A stretch of 10,700 bases of DNA from an uncultured Elusimicrobia bacterium (GTDB taxonomy: Bacteria; RUG730), in NCBI GenBank assembly GCA_900321865.1, contig ONXP01000085.1, positions 1 to 10,700 of the forward strand, read 5' to 3'. The translations under genes and the position numbers were made by a program. The notes beneath the pieces were generated by a model. The model did not search any database and was not told where the DNA came from. It was given only the letters and a program-made list of their open reading frames with translations. Shown piece by piece: positions 1 to 7,371 of the stretch; within the stretch, counting starts at the first letter, position 1; every line of letters starts with the position of its first letter.

Positions 1-325
1 ATTATTAAATTTTTAAAGACTTTAGCTAAAATTTTATAATTTTCTAATCAAAAATTATAAAATTTTGGAAAATATTAGATAAGATTTTAATGAAACCAAC
101 AATTCTCTAATAAATTAATTTTTTTAAACTCAAAAATTTTAAAAATTTGAAAAGTTTATAAGTTAAACATCTTAATAGATTTTGACAAAAATAAAAAAAA
201 TCTTGAAAAACTAAAAAGCATGAATTAATAATCAATTAAAAACTAAAATAAAATTAAAATTTGATGAAATTTTGAAAAAATAATAAAAATTCTTATTAAA
301 TTTTCATAAAGAAATAATTTTTATA
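1..325. other. Non-coding AT-rich stretch
   Basis: No open reading frame of plausible length or composition is visible on either strand, and I see no tRNA- or rRNA-like segment. The stretch is almost entirely A and T, clearly more biased than the neighbouring genes, as expected for an intergenic spacer in this genome. It lies downstream of the minus-strand glycosyltransferase gene, so it should hold the 3' end of that transcript. The only distinct structure is the inverted repeat at 28-66. No clear GC-containing terminator hairpin with a U-tract was found next to the gene's stop codon. Confidence 0.6.
28..66. repeat. Perfect 16-bp A/T-only inverted repeat
   Basis: The arms at 28-43 (AAAATTTTATAATTTT) and 51-66 are exact reverse complements, separated by a 7-base loop at 44-50. 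Both arms contain only A and T, so the hairpin would be weak for its length. On neither strand is it followed by a long U-tract beyond the arm itself. It could be a weak bidirectional terminator about 260 bp beyond the minus-strand operon end, or a chance product of extreme AT bias. Confidence 0.5.
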
Positions 326-1522
326 TTAACGATTTATTTTATTTAAGATTTGTTTACTATATAAATTTTTAAACTCTTCTATAACAAAATTTTTGTTAAA
401 ATCTTCTGTTAAAATTTTTTTACTATTTTTTATAAATTTCTCTCTGATTTCTTTTCTAAAAAGTAATATTTTTATTTTTTCTGAAAAAGTTTTATTATCA
501 TGACAATTTACTAAAAATCCATTTTTATTGTCTTTTATTATTTCCCTCGTCCCATCAACACCAGTAGCAACAACTGGAACATTTGATGCCATAGCTTCCA
601 AAACTGCCATTGGCAAGCCTTCAAAAATTGATGTCAAAACAAACACATCAAATGTTTTTAGAATCAATTCTATATTTTTTCTCCAACCTAAAAGAAAAAA
701 ATTGTTTTTTAGATTATAATCATCTATTTTTTTCTCCAATTTTTCTCTTAAAATTCCATCACCAACTATAAAAAAATAAAAATTTTTATTATTTTCAATA
801 TTTATTAAAATGTTAGCAATTTCAACCAAATCTAATGGCGATTTTTGTGGTTTTAGACAAGACACCATTCCAATAATTTTAGAAAAAGAATTAAAAGGAA
901 CACTTATCATAGAGTTATTAAATAAAATTTTAAATTTCTCCTTTTCATCAAAAATCTTAGAAATTTTATATTTATCTATATCTATTCCACATCTTATTAC
1001 CTGATATTGATTAAAATTCCCTATTTTTTCTTTTAAAGCTTTTTCTATATTATACTTTGAAACTACTATTAATTTTGTTGCTAATTTCGCTGCAAATCGT
1101 TCAATTAAAACTAAAAACTTTTTTTTAAATTTATTTTGATAATCATGAAAACCAAACCCGTGATATGTATGAATTCTAACCTTTACTCCTAGAAGAAAAC
1201 TAGCAATTCTAGCTAAAATTCCAGCTTTAGATGAATGAGAATGGACAATATTAGGTTTTATCTTTTTTATCAATTTTATAATTTCTATAAATGCTAAGAA
1301 ATCATAAAAAGGATTTATTTCTCTTTTTAAAGTCAAAATATTAAAAAACTCTTTAATATTTTTATAATTTTTAGTTTTATCTTTATCTAAAATACCAATT
1401 TCCCCTGAAGCAAAATAAGATTCAAAATTTTCTCCTAAATTATCAGCTGTATAAAGTGCAACTTCCTGGGCTCCACCTAATTCTAATTTTGTTATAATTG
1501 TTAAAATTTTAATTTTATTCAT
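326..1522 (-). CDS. Group 1 (GT4-family) glycosyltransferase
   Basis: This 398-residue protein has the two-Rossmann-domain (GT-B) layout of GT4 retaining glycosyltransferases. The N-terminal acceptor domain carries the GGAQ loop (residues 16-19), an HSHSSKAG segment (94-101) and HTYHGFGFH (118-126), a pattern common in capsule, LPS and exopolysaccharide transferases. The C-terminal donor domain has VGDG (253-256) and the E-x7-E motif, EGLPMAVLE (301-309), which contacts the nucleotide sugar, followed by PVVATGVDGTREI. It has no signal peptide or membrane segment, so it probably acts at the cytoplasmic face of the inner membrane. The ATG is preceded by only a poor Shine-Dalgarno sequence, and the glgA stop lies 9 bp upstream, so translational coupling is likely. 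It is the last gene of the minus-strand unit that starts with glf. The family is secure; the sugar donor and acceptor cannot be read from sequence. Confidence 0.92.
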   Translation of the reverse strand: MNKIKILTIITKLELGGAQEVALYTADNLGENFESYFASGEIGILDKDKTKNYKNIKEFFNILTLKREINPFYDFLAFIEIIKLIKKIKPNIVHSHSSKAGILARIASFLLGVKVRIHTYHGFGFHDYQNKFKKKFLVLIERFAAKLATKLIVVSKYNIEKALKEKIGNFNQYQVIRCGIDIDKYKISKIFDEKEKFKILFNNSMISVPFNSFSKIIGMVSCLKPQKSPLDLVEIANILINIENNKNFYFFIVGDGILREKLEKKIDDYNLKNNFFLLGWRKNIELILKTFDVFVLTSIFEGLPMAVLEAMASNVPVVATGVDGTREIIKDNKNGFLVNCHDNKTFSEKIKILLFRKEIREKFIKNSKKILTEDFNKNFVIEEFKNLYSKQILNKINR

Positions 1523-1531
1523 GTAAAAAAT

Positions 1532-3016
1532 CTAAAAATGTAAAATACTATCAGTATCAAAATTTTTTTTCATTTTATAAATTTTCAAATATTTTTTAGC
1601 AGGTTCTTCCCAAGAAACATCTAAATTCATTACTCTTTTTACTAGTTTTTGCCAAGATTTTTTTTCATTAGTATATAAATCTATTGCTCTATTTATTGCT
1701 TCTATTAAACCATCATCTGAAAAATTTTTCATGGTAAAACCTGTACCATGTTTTTTATCATATGTAAAATCTTTTACCGTGTCAAAAAGTCCACCTACTG
1801 GATTTACTATAGGAATGGTTCCAAATCTAAAACTAATAAGCTGCCCCAGGCCACATGCTTCACTAAGTGACGGCATTAAAAACATATCTGATCCAGCATA
1901 AATCTTATGCGATAATTCATTAGCAAATCTAATATTTATATTTACTCTATTAGGATATTTTTTGACTAAACTTTTGAAAAAAGTTTCATATTTCGTTTCC
2001 CCAGTTCCTATCATAACAAATAAAAGTTTTTCATTTTTTATTAAAATTTTTTCTAAAGTATGCTCTACTAAATCTATCCCTTTATTTTTTACTAATCTGG
2101 AAATTAATGCTAAAACTGGAGCTTTTTCATCCAATCTAAAATTACAAATATCTTGTAAATCTCTTTTTGCTTTTTCTTTTCCACTTATAGCAGTTAACGA
2201 ACTATAATTATGTTCTAAAAATTTATCTTTTTTAGGATTCCACTCATCAATATCTATTCCATTAACTATTCCAAAAATTTGCTTTTTCTTTTGGTTTAAA
2301 ACTTTTTCTAACCCCAGAGATATCCATTCTTTTATTTGAATTTCTCTAGCATATTCCTCGCTAACAGTTGTTATTATATCGCTATAATTTATACCAGCTT
2401 TCATAAAATTAACTTTATCAAAAAATTCTATTTTTTCTAATTTAAATTCTGTCCAAGGAATATTTGATATTTCCATAATAGATTTTGGGAAAATGCCCTG
2501 ATAATCAATATTATGTATTGTAAAAATTATCTTCGTTTTTTGAAAATGTGAAAAAAATTTAGAATTAGTTTTTATATACACAGGAATTAAGCCCGTTTGC
2601 CAATCATTAAGATGTAAATTATCTGGACGAATTCCAAGTGATAACATTGAAACTAAAACTGCTTGCGAAAAAAATATATATCTTTCTCCATTGTCAAAAT
2701 AACCTTTATTACTAGGTCCATAAATTTCTGGTCTACCAAAATAATATTCATTTTCTATAAAATAATAATTAACATCGTCCTTTTTATAATGCCTTATGTT
2801 AAAACCTTCCCTTTTTTCTCCAACCTGTAAGACATGGCTATCGTCAATAAGTTTGGTTTTATATCTAATTTTATCTATTTTTTGTGAATAATAAGGTAAA
2901 AAAACATTTACATCCATATATTCATTAATTTTTTTAGGTAAAGAGCCTATTACATCAGCCAAACCTCCTGTTTTGGAAAAAGGATTCCCCTCGGATGCTA
3001 TAAAAGTTGTATTCAT
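1532..3016 (-). CDS. glgA: Glycogen (starch) synthase, ADP-glucose type
   Basis: This GT5-family enzyme transfers glucose from ADP-glucose (or another NDP-glucose) to the non-reducing end of an alpha-1,4-glucan in the cytoplasm. At 494 residues it is close to the usual 470-490. The N-terminal catalytic domain begins with the nucleotide-sugar binding loop KTGGL (15-19), followed by HLNDW (135-139) and IHNIDYQG (167-174). NGIDIDEWNP (252-261) leads into the second domain, where SRLVKNKG (306-313) supplies the conserved Arg and Lys, and SEACGLGQL (385-393) and GTIPIVNPVGGLFDTV (399-414) form the donor site. The ATG has a good GAGGG Shine-Dalgarno sequence 7 bp upstream, placed just after the aroC stop (12-bp gap). 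The C-terminus extends by a short Lys/Asp-rich tail. No other glycogen gene (glgB, glgC or glgP) is in the window. It ends in TAG, unlike its neighbours. Confidence 0.96.
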   Translation of the reverse strand: MNTTFIASEGNPFSKTGGLADVIGSLPKKINEYMDVNVFLPYYSQKIDKIRYKTKLIDDSHVLQVGEKREGFNIRHYKKDDVNYYFIENEYYFGRPEIYGPSNKGYFDNGERYIFFSQAVLVSMLSLGIRPDNLHLNDWQTGLIPVYIKTNSKFFSHFQKTKIIFTIHNIDYQGIFPKSIMEISNIPWTEFKLEKIEFFDKVNFMKAGINYSDIITTVSEEYAREIQIKEWISLGLEKVLNQKKKQIFGIVNGIDIDEWNPKKDKFLEHNYSSLTAISGKEKAKRDLQDICNFRLDEKAPVLALISRLVKNKGIDLVEHTLEKILIKNEKLLFVMIGTGETKYETFFKSLVKKYPNRVNINIRFANELSHKIYAGSDMFLMPSLSEACGLGQLISFRFGTIPIVNPVGGLFDTVKDFTYDKKHGTGFTMKNFSDDGLIEAINRAIDLYTNEKKSWQKLVKRVMNLDVSWEEPAKKYLKIYKMKKNFDTDSILHF

Positions 3017-3028
3017 ACTTTATCCCTC

Positions 3029-4192
3029 TTAAAATCTATTTTTTAAAATTTCTTTGTAATTACTAAAATTTTTTAAAATTTCTTCCATACTATCACCGCC
3101 AAATTTTTCCAAATAAAACTCCGTCAATTTTATCATAGCCATAGCCTCAGCTACCACCCTAGCAGATGCTAAAACTGCAACATCAGATCTGACGATGCTA
3201 GCTTTAGATTTTTGTTTAGTTATCACATCTATAGTATTTAATGGTGAATAAAGTGTAGGAATGGGTTTTAGAAAAATATTGATGTCTATAATTTCACCAT
3301 TAGAGATGCCACCTTCTACTCCTCCAGCATTGTTCGTTTTGTGGTAAAATTTATCGTCGAAAAAGATTTCATCGTGAAAGTTAGAGCCTTTTACATCAGA
3401 ATCTAATTTTTTCCCAAAATAAACTTCTTTTACAGAAGGAATTCCCATCATAGCCTCAGAAAGCTTTGCATCCAGTCTTCTATCATACGATGTATGACTG
3501 CCTATTCCAGGAATTACATTAAAAATTTTTATCTTTATTTCTCCACCCAAAGTGTCGCCTTTTTTTTTAGCAGAATCAATTGTTTTTACCATCTCAAGAG
3601 ACTCTTTTTCAAATGGACATTTTACAGGAGATTCTTCAATTTTATTAAAAATTTCTTCAGAATAATCTACAATGTTTGGCTCTTCTATCTTTACATTGCC
3701 AATAGATTTTACATAACTTAAAATATTTACTCCAAATTCTTTTAAAAACTTTTTACAAACAGCACCAACTGCAACAAGACTTGCGGTGTTTCTGGCACTC
3801 GCTCTCTCTAAAATCACTTTTGCATCAAAAACACTATACTTTAACATTCCAGGCAAATCTGCATGCCCAGGCCTTGGTTTTGTTATAGGGGCAGATGAAT
3901 TTTCATAAATTTTATCAGGATTCATTTCTTCTTTTCGATTTTCAAAATCTTTGTTTTCTATTATAAGACCTATTGGAGCCCCTGTCGTTTTACCCCACCT
4001 TATGCCTGATGCAACAATCACTTTATCTTTTTCAATATTAATCGATCTATCGCCCCTGCCATAGCCTTTTTGTCTTCTTTCTAAATCTATATTTATATCT
4101 TTTTCATCTATTCCTAAACCACTTGGAATTCCGTCTATTATTGCCAAAAGCATTTTTCCATGAGACTCTCCCGCTGTTAAAAACCTAAACAT
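3029..4192 (-). CDS. aroC: Chorismate synthase
   Basis: This enzyme catalyses the last shikimate-pathway step, 1,4-elimination of phosphate from EPSP to give chorismate, using reduced FMN. At 387 residues it is normal for the longer bacterial form. The three family signatures are present: GESHGKMLLAIIDGIPSG (8-25, with His11), ERASARNTASLVAVGAV (129-145) and RSDVAVLASARVVAEA (335-350). Also visible are RRQKGYGRGDRS (39-50), RPGHAD (107-112) and NNAGGVEGGISNGEI (287-301), which belong to the FMN and substrate pocket. One oddity is Asn135 in SARNTA, where most homologues have Glu (SARETA). The ATG has an AGAGG Shine-Dalgarno sequence 9 bp upstream. It is the second gene of the minus-strand unit, 20 bp after glf. 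No other aromatic amino-acid gene is nearby, so regulation is probably shared with the envelope and glycogen genes. Confidence 0.97.
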   Translation of the reverse strand: MFRFLTAGESHGKMLLAIIDGIPSGLGIDEKDINIDLERRQKGYGRGDRSINIEKDKVIVASGIRWGKTTGAPIGLIIENKDFENRKEEMNPDKIYENSSAPITKPRPGHADLPGMLKYSVFDAKVILERASARNTASLVAVGAVCKKFLKEFGVNILSYVKSIGNVKIEEPNIVDYSEEIFNKIEESPVKCPFEKESLEMVKTIDSAKKKGDTLGGEIKIKIFNVIPGIGSHTSYDRRLDAKLSEAMMGIPSVKEVYFGKKLDSDVKGSNFHDEIFFDDKFYHKTNNAGGVEGGISNGEIIDINIFLKPIPTLYSPLNTIDVITKQKSKASIVRSDVAVLASARVVAEAMAMIKLTEFYLEKFGGDSMEEILKNFSNYKEILKNRF

Positions 4193-4212
4193 ATAATAAA
4201 ACCTCTTTTATT

Positions 4213-5313
4213 TTATAATTTTTGGAATACATCTAAAGCTCTTTTTATAGTATTTTCCATATTATAATATTTATAATCTCCCAGTCTTCCCAAGAAAAAA
4301 ACATTTTTTTCTGCCAAAGACAAATATTTTTTATAAAGTTCCAAATTCTTTTCATTTTCTATAGGATAAATTCGTTCATTGAAATTTTTTTGAAACGTTT
4401 TAGGATATTCCAGAGTTATAAAGGTATATTTTGCTTTTTCATTCAAAAAATATTTATGTTCTGTTATTCTAGTAAAATCAAAATTATTTGGATAATTGAC
4501 AACGGAAGCTTCTTGATAAAATTCTTTTTTTATCTTTATAATTCTAAAATCTAAACTAATATAAGGCAATTCTCCAAAACAATATTCAAAAAATTCATCA
4601 ATTGATCCCGTCCAAAAAATTCTATCAAACGAAACTTTATTTTTAATTTTTTCAAAAGATGTTTCTAATAAAATTTTAATTTTTTTATTATTTAGCATAT
4701 TTTTACACATTTTAGTATATCCGTATGAAGGAATTCCCTGGTATTTATCATCAAAATATCTATTATCTTTATTTATAGAAATTTTAATTTTTTTCAAGAT
4801 TTCCGGATCAATTTCGTCAATATTTTTTGACCATTGTTTTTCGCTATAATGTTTAAAAATTTTTTCAAAAACAAAATCTCCTAAAAATTTTATATCATTA
4901 TTTAGAGAATTTTTTAAATCAAAAACATTTATTTTTTTAGAATATCCAAATTCCCCTATTAAGGAAGAAGTTATTTTTTTAGCAAAAATTTCTGGAAAAA
5001 TTTTATCAATAGAATTTAGGTTAAAAGGCAAATTATATTTTTCGCCATCAATCACGACTAAAGGTTTTAAAAAAAAAGGATTCCAATCTGTAAAAGTAGA
5101 GAGATAATCCCAAATAATTTTAGAATTTGTATGAAAAATATGAGGACCGTATTTTTGGATAGTAATTTTATCTTTTTTATAATCAAAACAAGTCCCTGCA
5201 ATGTGATTTTTTTTGTCTATTATCAATACTTCTTCTTTTGAAATATTAGCAAGTCTTTCTGCTAAAATTATGCCAGATAATCCGCATCCTACGATTAAAT
5301 TTTTAATTTTCAT
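4213..5313 (-). CDS. glf: UDP-galactopyranose mutase
   Basis: This flavoenzyme interconverts UDP-galactopyranose and UDP-galactofuranose, the Galf donor for surface polysaccharides such as O-antigen. The 366-residue protein (family usually 365-395) starts with an FAD-binding Rossmann motif, VGCGLSG (8-14), ending in the acidic IIDKKNHIAG (31-40). It then has YGPHIFHT (55-62), RYFDDKYQGIPSYGYTKM (185-202), the arginine segment FTRITEH (280-286) and GRLGDYKYYNM (342-352), which holds the second conserved active-site Arg (343). The start is the ATG at 5313: AAGGA (complement of 5321-5325) lies 7 bp upstream. A TTG one codon earlier would leave only 4 bp. It is the first gene of the minus-strand unit. 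The final gene, a glycosyltransferase, fits a Galf-containing glycan, though a true galactofuranosyltransferase is not shown. Confidence 0.95.
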   Translation of the reverse strand: MKIKNLIVGCGLSGIILAERLANISKEEVLIIDKKNHIAGTCFDYKKDKITIQKYGPHIFHTNSKIIWDYLSTFTDWNPFFLKPLVVIDGEKYNLPFNLNSIDKIFPEIFAKKITSSLIGEFGYSKKINVFDLKNSLNNDIKFLGDFVFEKIFKHYSEKQWSKNIDEIDPEILKKIKISINKDNRYFDDKYQGIPSYGYTKMCKNMLNNKKIKILLETSFEKIKNKVSFDRIFWTGSIDEFFEYCFGELPYISLDFRIIKIKKEFYQEASVVNYPNNFDFTRITEHKYFLNEKAKYTFITLEYPKTFQKNFNERIYPIENEKNLELYKKYLSLAEKNVFFLGRLGDYKYYNMENTIKRALDVFQKL

Positions 5314-5320
5314 CAAAAAA

Positions 5321-5325
5321 TCCTT
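5321..5325 (-). promoter_or_regulatory. Ribosome binding site deciding the glf start
   Basis: On the minus strand this reads AAGGA, 7 bases before the ATG at 5313-5311 and 4 bases before an adjacent in-frame TTG at 5316-5314. The spacing favours the ATG, so the annotated protein is one residue shorter than the longest possible reading frame. Confidence 0.65.
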
Positions 5326-5349
5326 AAAATTAAAAATCTCTATAGTTTA

Positions 5350-5377
5350 ATTATAATTTTTTAGTAAAATATTTCAG
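5350..5377 (-). promoter_or_regulatory. Candidate promoter of the glf-aroC-glgA-GT unit
   Basis: Read on the minus strand, CTGAAA (complement of 5372-5377, 4 of 6 matches to the -35 consensus) is followed after 16 bp by a perfect TATAAT (complement of 5350-5355). Transcription would start near 5343, giving a leader of about 30 bases before the glf ATG with its AAGGA site. In such AT-rich DNA a chance TATAAT is likely, so position and spacing carry most of the weight. Confidence 0.45.
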
Positions 5378-5424
5378 TAAAATAAATATATAAAATTATT
5401 GACAACAAAAACAATAAAATTCTT

Positions 5425-5452
5425 TTTGCATATATAAAAATTTTTATATAAT
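5425..5452 (+). promoter_or_regulatory. Candidate dapF promoter
   Basis: TTTGCA (5425-5430, 4 of 6 matches to the -35 consensus) is followed after 16 bp by a perfect TATAAT (5447-5452). Transcription would start near 5459 and give a leader of about 35 bases before dapF. The spacer and part of the -10 box lie inside the perfect palindrome at 5431-5450. A TTGACA at 5399-5404 has no good -10 box at a proper distance. Confidence 0.45.
5431..5450. repeat. Perfect 20-bp A/T palindrome in the dapF promoter
   Basis: TATATAAAAATTTTTATATA is its own reverse complement over all 20 bases, with no loop. It lies between the candidate -35 and -10 boxes of dapF and overlaps the first four bases of the -10 box. 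It could be a regulator site, an intrinsically bent A-tract element or chance in AT-rich DNA. Confidence 0.55.
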
Positions 5453-5493
5453 CTTTTGATATTTTTATTTTATTAAAATTTAAAAGAGGTTTT

Positions 5494-6363
5494 ATGAGAG
5501 AAATTGCTTTTACTAAAATGGTAGGAACTGGAAATGATTTTATAATGATTAATAATCTTGAAGACAATCCTTTAATATCTGAAAGAATAAAAGATGAACG
5601 TTTTATAAAAAATTTGTGTAATAGAGTAAACGGCATAGGTGCTGATGGAGTGATTTTACTTTGCAAAAAAGAAAAATCTACTTCTGATTTTTCAATGAAA
5701 ATTATAAACTCTGATGGATCAGAGGCAGAAATGTGTGGCAATGGTGCAAGATGTTTGGTTTATTTTGCTTATAAAGAAAATATTATCAAAACTTTTACAA
5801 AATTTGACACATTGGCATCAGAAATTAGTGGCGGAATTATAAAAGAAAATGAAAATGATGCAATAATAAAAATAAAAATGATGGATCCACATTCTTTGGA
5901 TGCTGATATTGTTTTAGATTTACCCAATTTAGGAGAAAGAAAAGTTTTTAGCATAAATACTGGAGTTCCTCATGCCGTAGTTTTTTTGAATGAAACTGAT
6001 TTTCAAAGTATTGACATAAAATCCTTAGGCAGTTTTATTAGATTTAATAAAGCATTTGGACCAAAGGGAACTAATGTCGACTTTGTCAATGTAATAAACA
6101 ATTCTAAACACGATATTAATGTCAGAACTTATGAAAGAGGTGTAGAAAATGAAACTTTATCGTGCGGATCAGGCTCAGTCGCATCTAGTATTATTTCAGG
6201 GCTTTTTTATAAAGATTTATACTCACCTATCACAGTTCATACCAGAGGCGGAGACACTTTGAATATATTTTTTGAAAAAGATGGTTCTAGTGTAAAAAAT
6301 GTTTATTTAGAAGGAAAAGTTAAAATCCTTTATAAAGGAATTTTTAATATAAATAATTATTAA
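5494..6363 (+). CDS. dapF: Diaminopimelate epimerase
   Basis: This cytoplasmic, cofactor-independent racemase converts LL-diaminopimelate to meso-diaminopimelate, the precursor of lysine and of the peptidoglycan cross-link residue. At 289 residues it is slightly longer than the usual 270-280. It has the N-terminal motif FTKMVGTGNDF (6-16), the full family signature NSDGSEAEMCGNGAR with the first catalytic cysteine at 81, and a second catalytic cysteine at 224 in ETLSCGSGSVAS. Thus both halves of the two-base mechanism are intact. In the second motif many homologues read ACGTG; here it is SCGSG, a conservative change. The ATG has an AGAGG Shine-Dalgarno sequence 4 bp upstream. It is the first gene after the divergent promoter region and lies 37 bp ahead of efp, probably co-transcribed. 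Its presence implies meso-DAP-type murein. Confidence 0.97.
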   Translation: MREIAFTKMVGTGNDFIMINNLEDNPLISERIKDERFIKNLCNRVNGIGADGVILLCKKEKSTSDFSMKIINSDGSEAEMCGNGARCLVYFAYKENIIKTFTKFDTLASEISGGIIKENENDAIIKIKMMDPHSLDADIVLDLPNLGERKVFSINTGVPHAVVFLNETDFQSIDIKSLGSFIRFNKAFGPKGTNVDFVNVINNSKHDINVRTYERGVENETLSCGSGSVASSIISGLFYKDLYSPITVHTRGGDTLNIFFEKDGSSVKNVYLEGKVKILYKGIFNINNY

Positions 6364-6400
6364 TTTAATTTTATTTTATTTTTATAGGAGTTTTTATTTT

Positions 6401-6958
6401 ATGATTTCAACTAGCGATATTTCAAATGGTATAAATTTTAAGATGGATGGAAACATAGTTTCTGTCATTTGGTTTCAGCACCATAAACCTGGGAAAGGCG
6501 GTGCAATGGTTAGATTAAAATTAAAAAATTTAAGAACAGGTGCTATAACAGAGACGACTGTAAAATCTGGAGAAAAATTTGAAGAAGTTGTTTTAGACAA
6601 GAAAAAAATGCAATACCTTTATAAAGAAGATCAAAATTTTGTATTTATGGATAATGATTCTTATGAGCAAATTACTGTCCCATCAGATCATATTGGCGAT
6701 AGTGAAAAATTTTTGCAGGACAATATGGAAGTTGATGTCCTGTTTTATAAAGATGAAATTTTGGGAGTGGAACTTCCATCCACTGTAATTTTAGAAGTGG
6801 TTTATACGGAACAAGGTCTAAAAGGGGATACTGCGACCAGTGCTACAAAAATTGCAAAATTAGAAACCGGGGCAGAAATAAATGTTCCTCTTTTTGTAAA
6901 TATTGGAGATAAATTAAAAATAGATACCAGAACTGGCGAATACATTCAAAGAGTATAA
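6401..6958 (+). CDS. efp: Translation elongation factor P
   Basis: EF-P binds between the ribosomal P and E sites and relieves stalling at consecutive prolines. The 185-residue length is standard. Domain I (about 1-63, KOW-like) carries the tip loop KPGKGGA with Lys32, the residue that is modified in many bacteria. Domain II (about 65-128) and domain III (about 129-185) are OB folds. The C-terminal family signature runs from KLETGAEINVPLFVNIGDKL to GEYIQRV at the end. No modification gene (epmA, epmB, earP) is in the window, so whether and how Lys32 is modified is unknown. AGGAG (6386-6390) lies 10 bp before the ATG. The gene follows dapF and ends 5 bp before an intrinsic terminator, making it the last gene of this unit. 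Confidence 0.97.
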   Translation: MISTSDISNGINFKMDGNIVSVIWFQHHKPGKGGAMVRLKLKNLRTGAITETTVKSGEKFEEVVLDKKKMQYLYKEDQNFVFMDNDSYEQITVPSDHIGDSEKFLQDNMEVDVLFYKDEILGVELPSTVILEVVYTEQGLKGDTATSATKIAKLETGAEINVPLFVNIGDKLKIDTRTGEYIQRV

Positions 6959-6963
6959 ATCAG

Positions 6964-6998
6964 AAAAAACCTCTAAATAAAAATTTAGAGGTTTTTTT
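6964..6998 (+). terminator. Intrinsic terminator after efp
   Basis: A perfect hairpin pairs 6964-6978 with 6983-6997 around an AAAA loop. The 9-bp core (CCTCTAAAT with its complement) is flanked by six A:T pairs, so the 3' side of the core runs straight into seven Ts (6992-6998). The run of As on the 5' side means it could also stop transcription arriving from the right on the minus strand. Confidence 0.93.
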
Positions 6999-7309
6999 CA
7001 AAATTTTAATATGTATTTATGTATTAATTCTTTAATAGTTTTTTTGTTTCAATTTATTTTTTTTATTTTATTTTAAATTCATTTGTCTAATAAATTTATA
7101 AAATTTAGCTTTTATCTTTATTTTTAATAATTTTTTAGTTTATCCAAAAAAAAACAAAAAATTACATATTTTTAAACAAAATTTTAAAATCAACCAATTT
7201 TTGCACTAATCCTTATTTTCAAAAATATAAAAAAAATTTTTCATTGAAAAAATAAAAAATATAAACACAAAATAATTAAAATTTTTATAAAATTTTGATA
7301 CATTAAAAA
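6999..7309. other. Gene-free AT-rich spacer
   Basis: This stretch lies between the efp terminator and the terminator of the minus-strand lipoprotein gene, so both flanking units end toward it. I see no plausible coding region, tRNA, promoter with good boxes, or repeat family. A 21-codon hydrophobic reading frame beginning around 7011 has no ribosome binding site and is what T-rich DNA produces by chance. Confidence 0.6.
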
Positions 7310-7339
7310 TGTAGTAACTATAAAATTATAGCTACTACA
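7305..7339 (-). terminator. Intrinsic terminator of the TRL-like lipoprotein gene
   Basis: Segments 7310-7323 and 7326-7339 are complementary except for one position (7317 against 7332). On the minus-strand RNA that position is a U-G wobble, while on the plus-strand RNA it is an A-C mismatch. On the minus strand the hairpin is followed by five Us (7309-7305). Both facts indicate a terminator for transcription coming from the gene ending at 7367, about 28 bp upstream. Confidence 0.75.
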
Positions 7340-7345
7340 TACAAT

Positions 7346-7371
7346 ATTAATTAATTAATTGATTAATTAAT
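7346..7371. repeat. Short AATT tandem repeat at the lipoprotein gene end
   Basis: The tetranucleotide unit AATT is repeated about six times and interrupted once by a G at 7361. It overlaps the TAA stop of the minus-strand gene (7369-7367) and places another in-frame stop four codons further on. Slippage here could change only the 3' end of the gene. Confidence 0.6.

Noticed and set aside
528-1004. Two short plus-strand reading frames within the glycosyltransferase gene
   Set aside because: They are antisense to conserved GT4 motifs and have no ribosome binding site or recognisable product.
1962-2207. Plus-strand reading frame inside glgA
   Set aside because: It is antisense to a conserved part of glycogen synthase and has the composition of a shadow frame.
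3494-3721. Plus-strand reading frame inside aroC
   Set aside because: It is antisense to chorismate synthase; the Phe/Tyr-rich translation is typical of a shadow of AT-rich codons.
5399-5404. Perfect TTGACA on the plus strand upstream of dapF
   Set aside because: No acceptable -10 box occurs 16-18 bp downstream; the 5425-5452 pair is better placed.
5361-5741. Minus-strand 126-codon reading frame overlapping the start of dapF
   Set aside because: It is antisense to the conserved dapF N-terminus with both family motifs in the plus frame, and its tail is low-complexity translation of AT-rich intergenic DNA.
7011-7076. Short hydrophobic reading frame in the spacer after efp
   Set aside because: About 21 codons, no ribosome binding site, and Phe/Ile/Leu-rich as any T-rich sequence would be.
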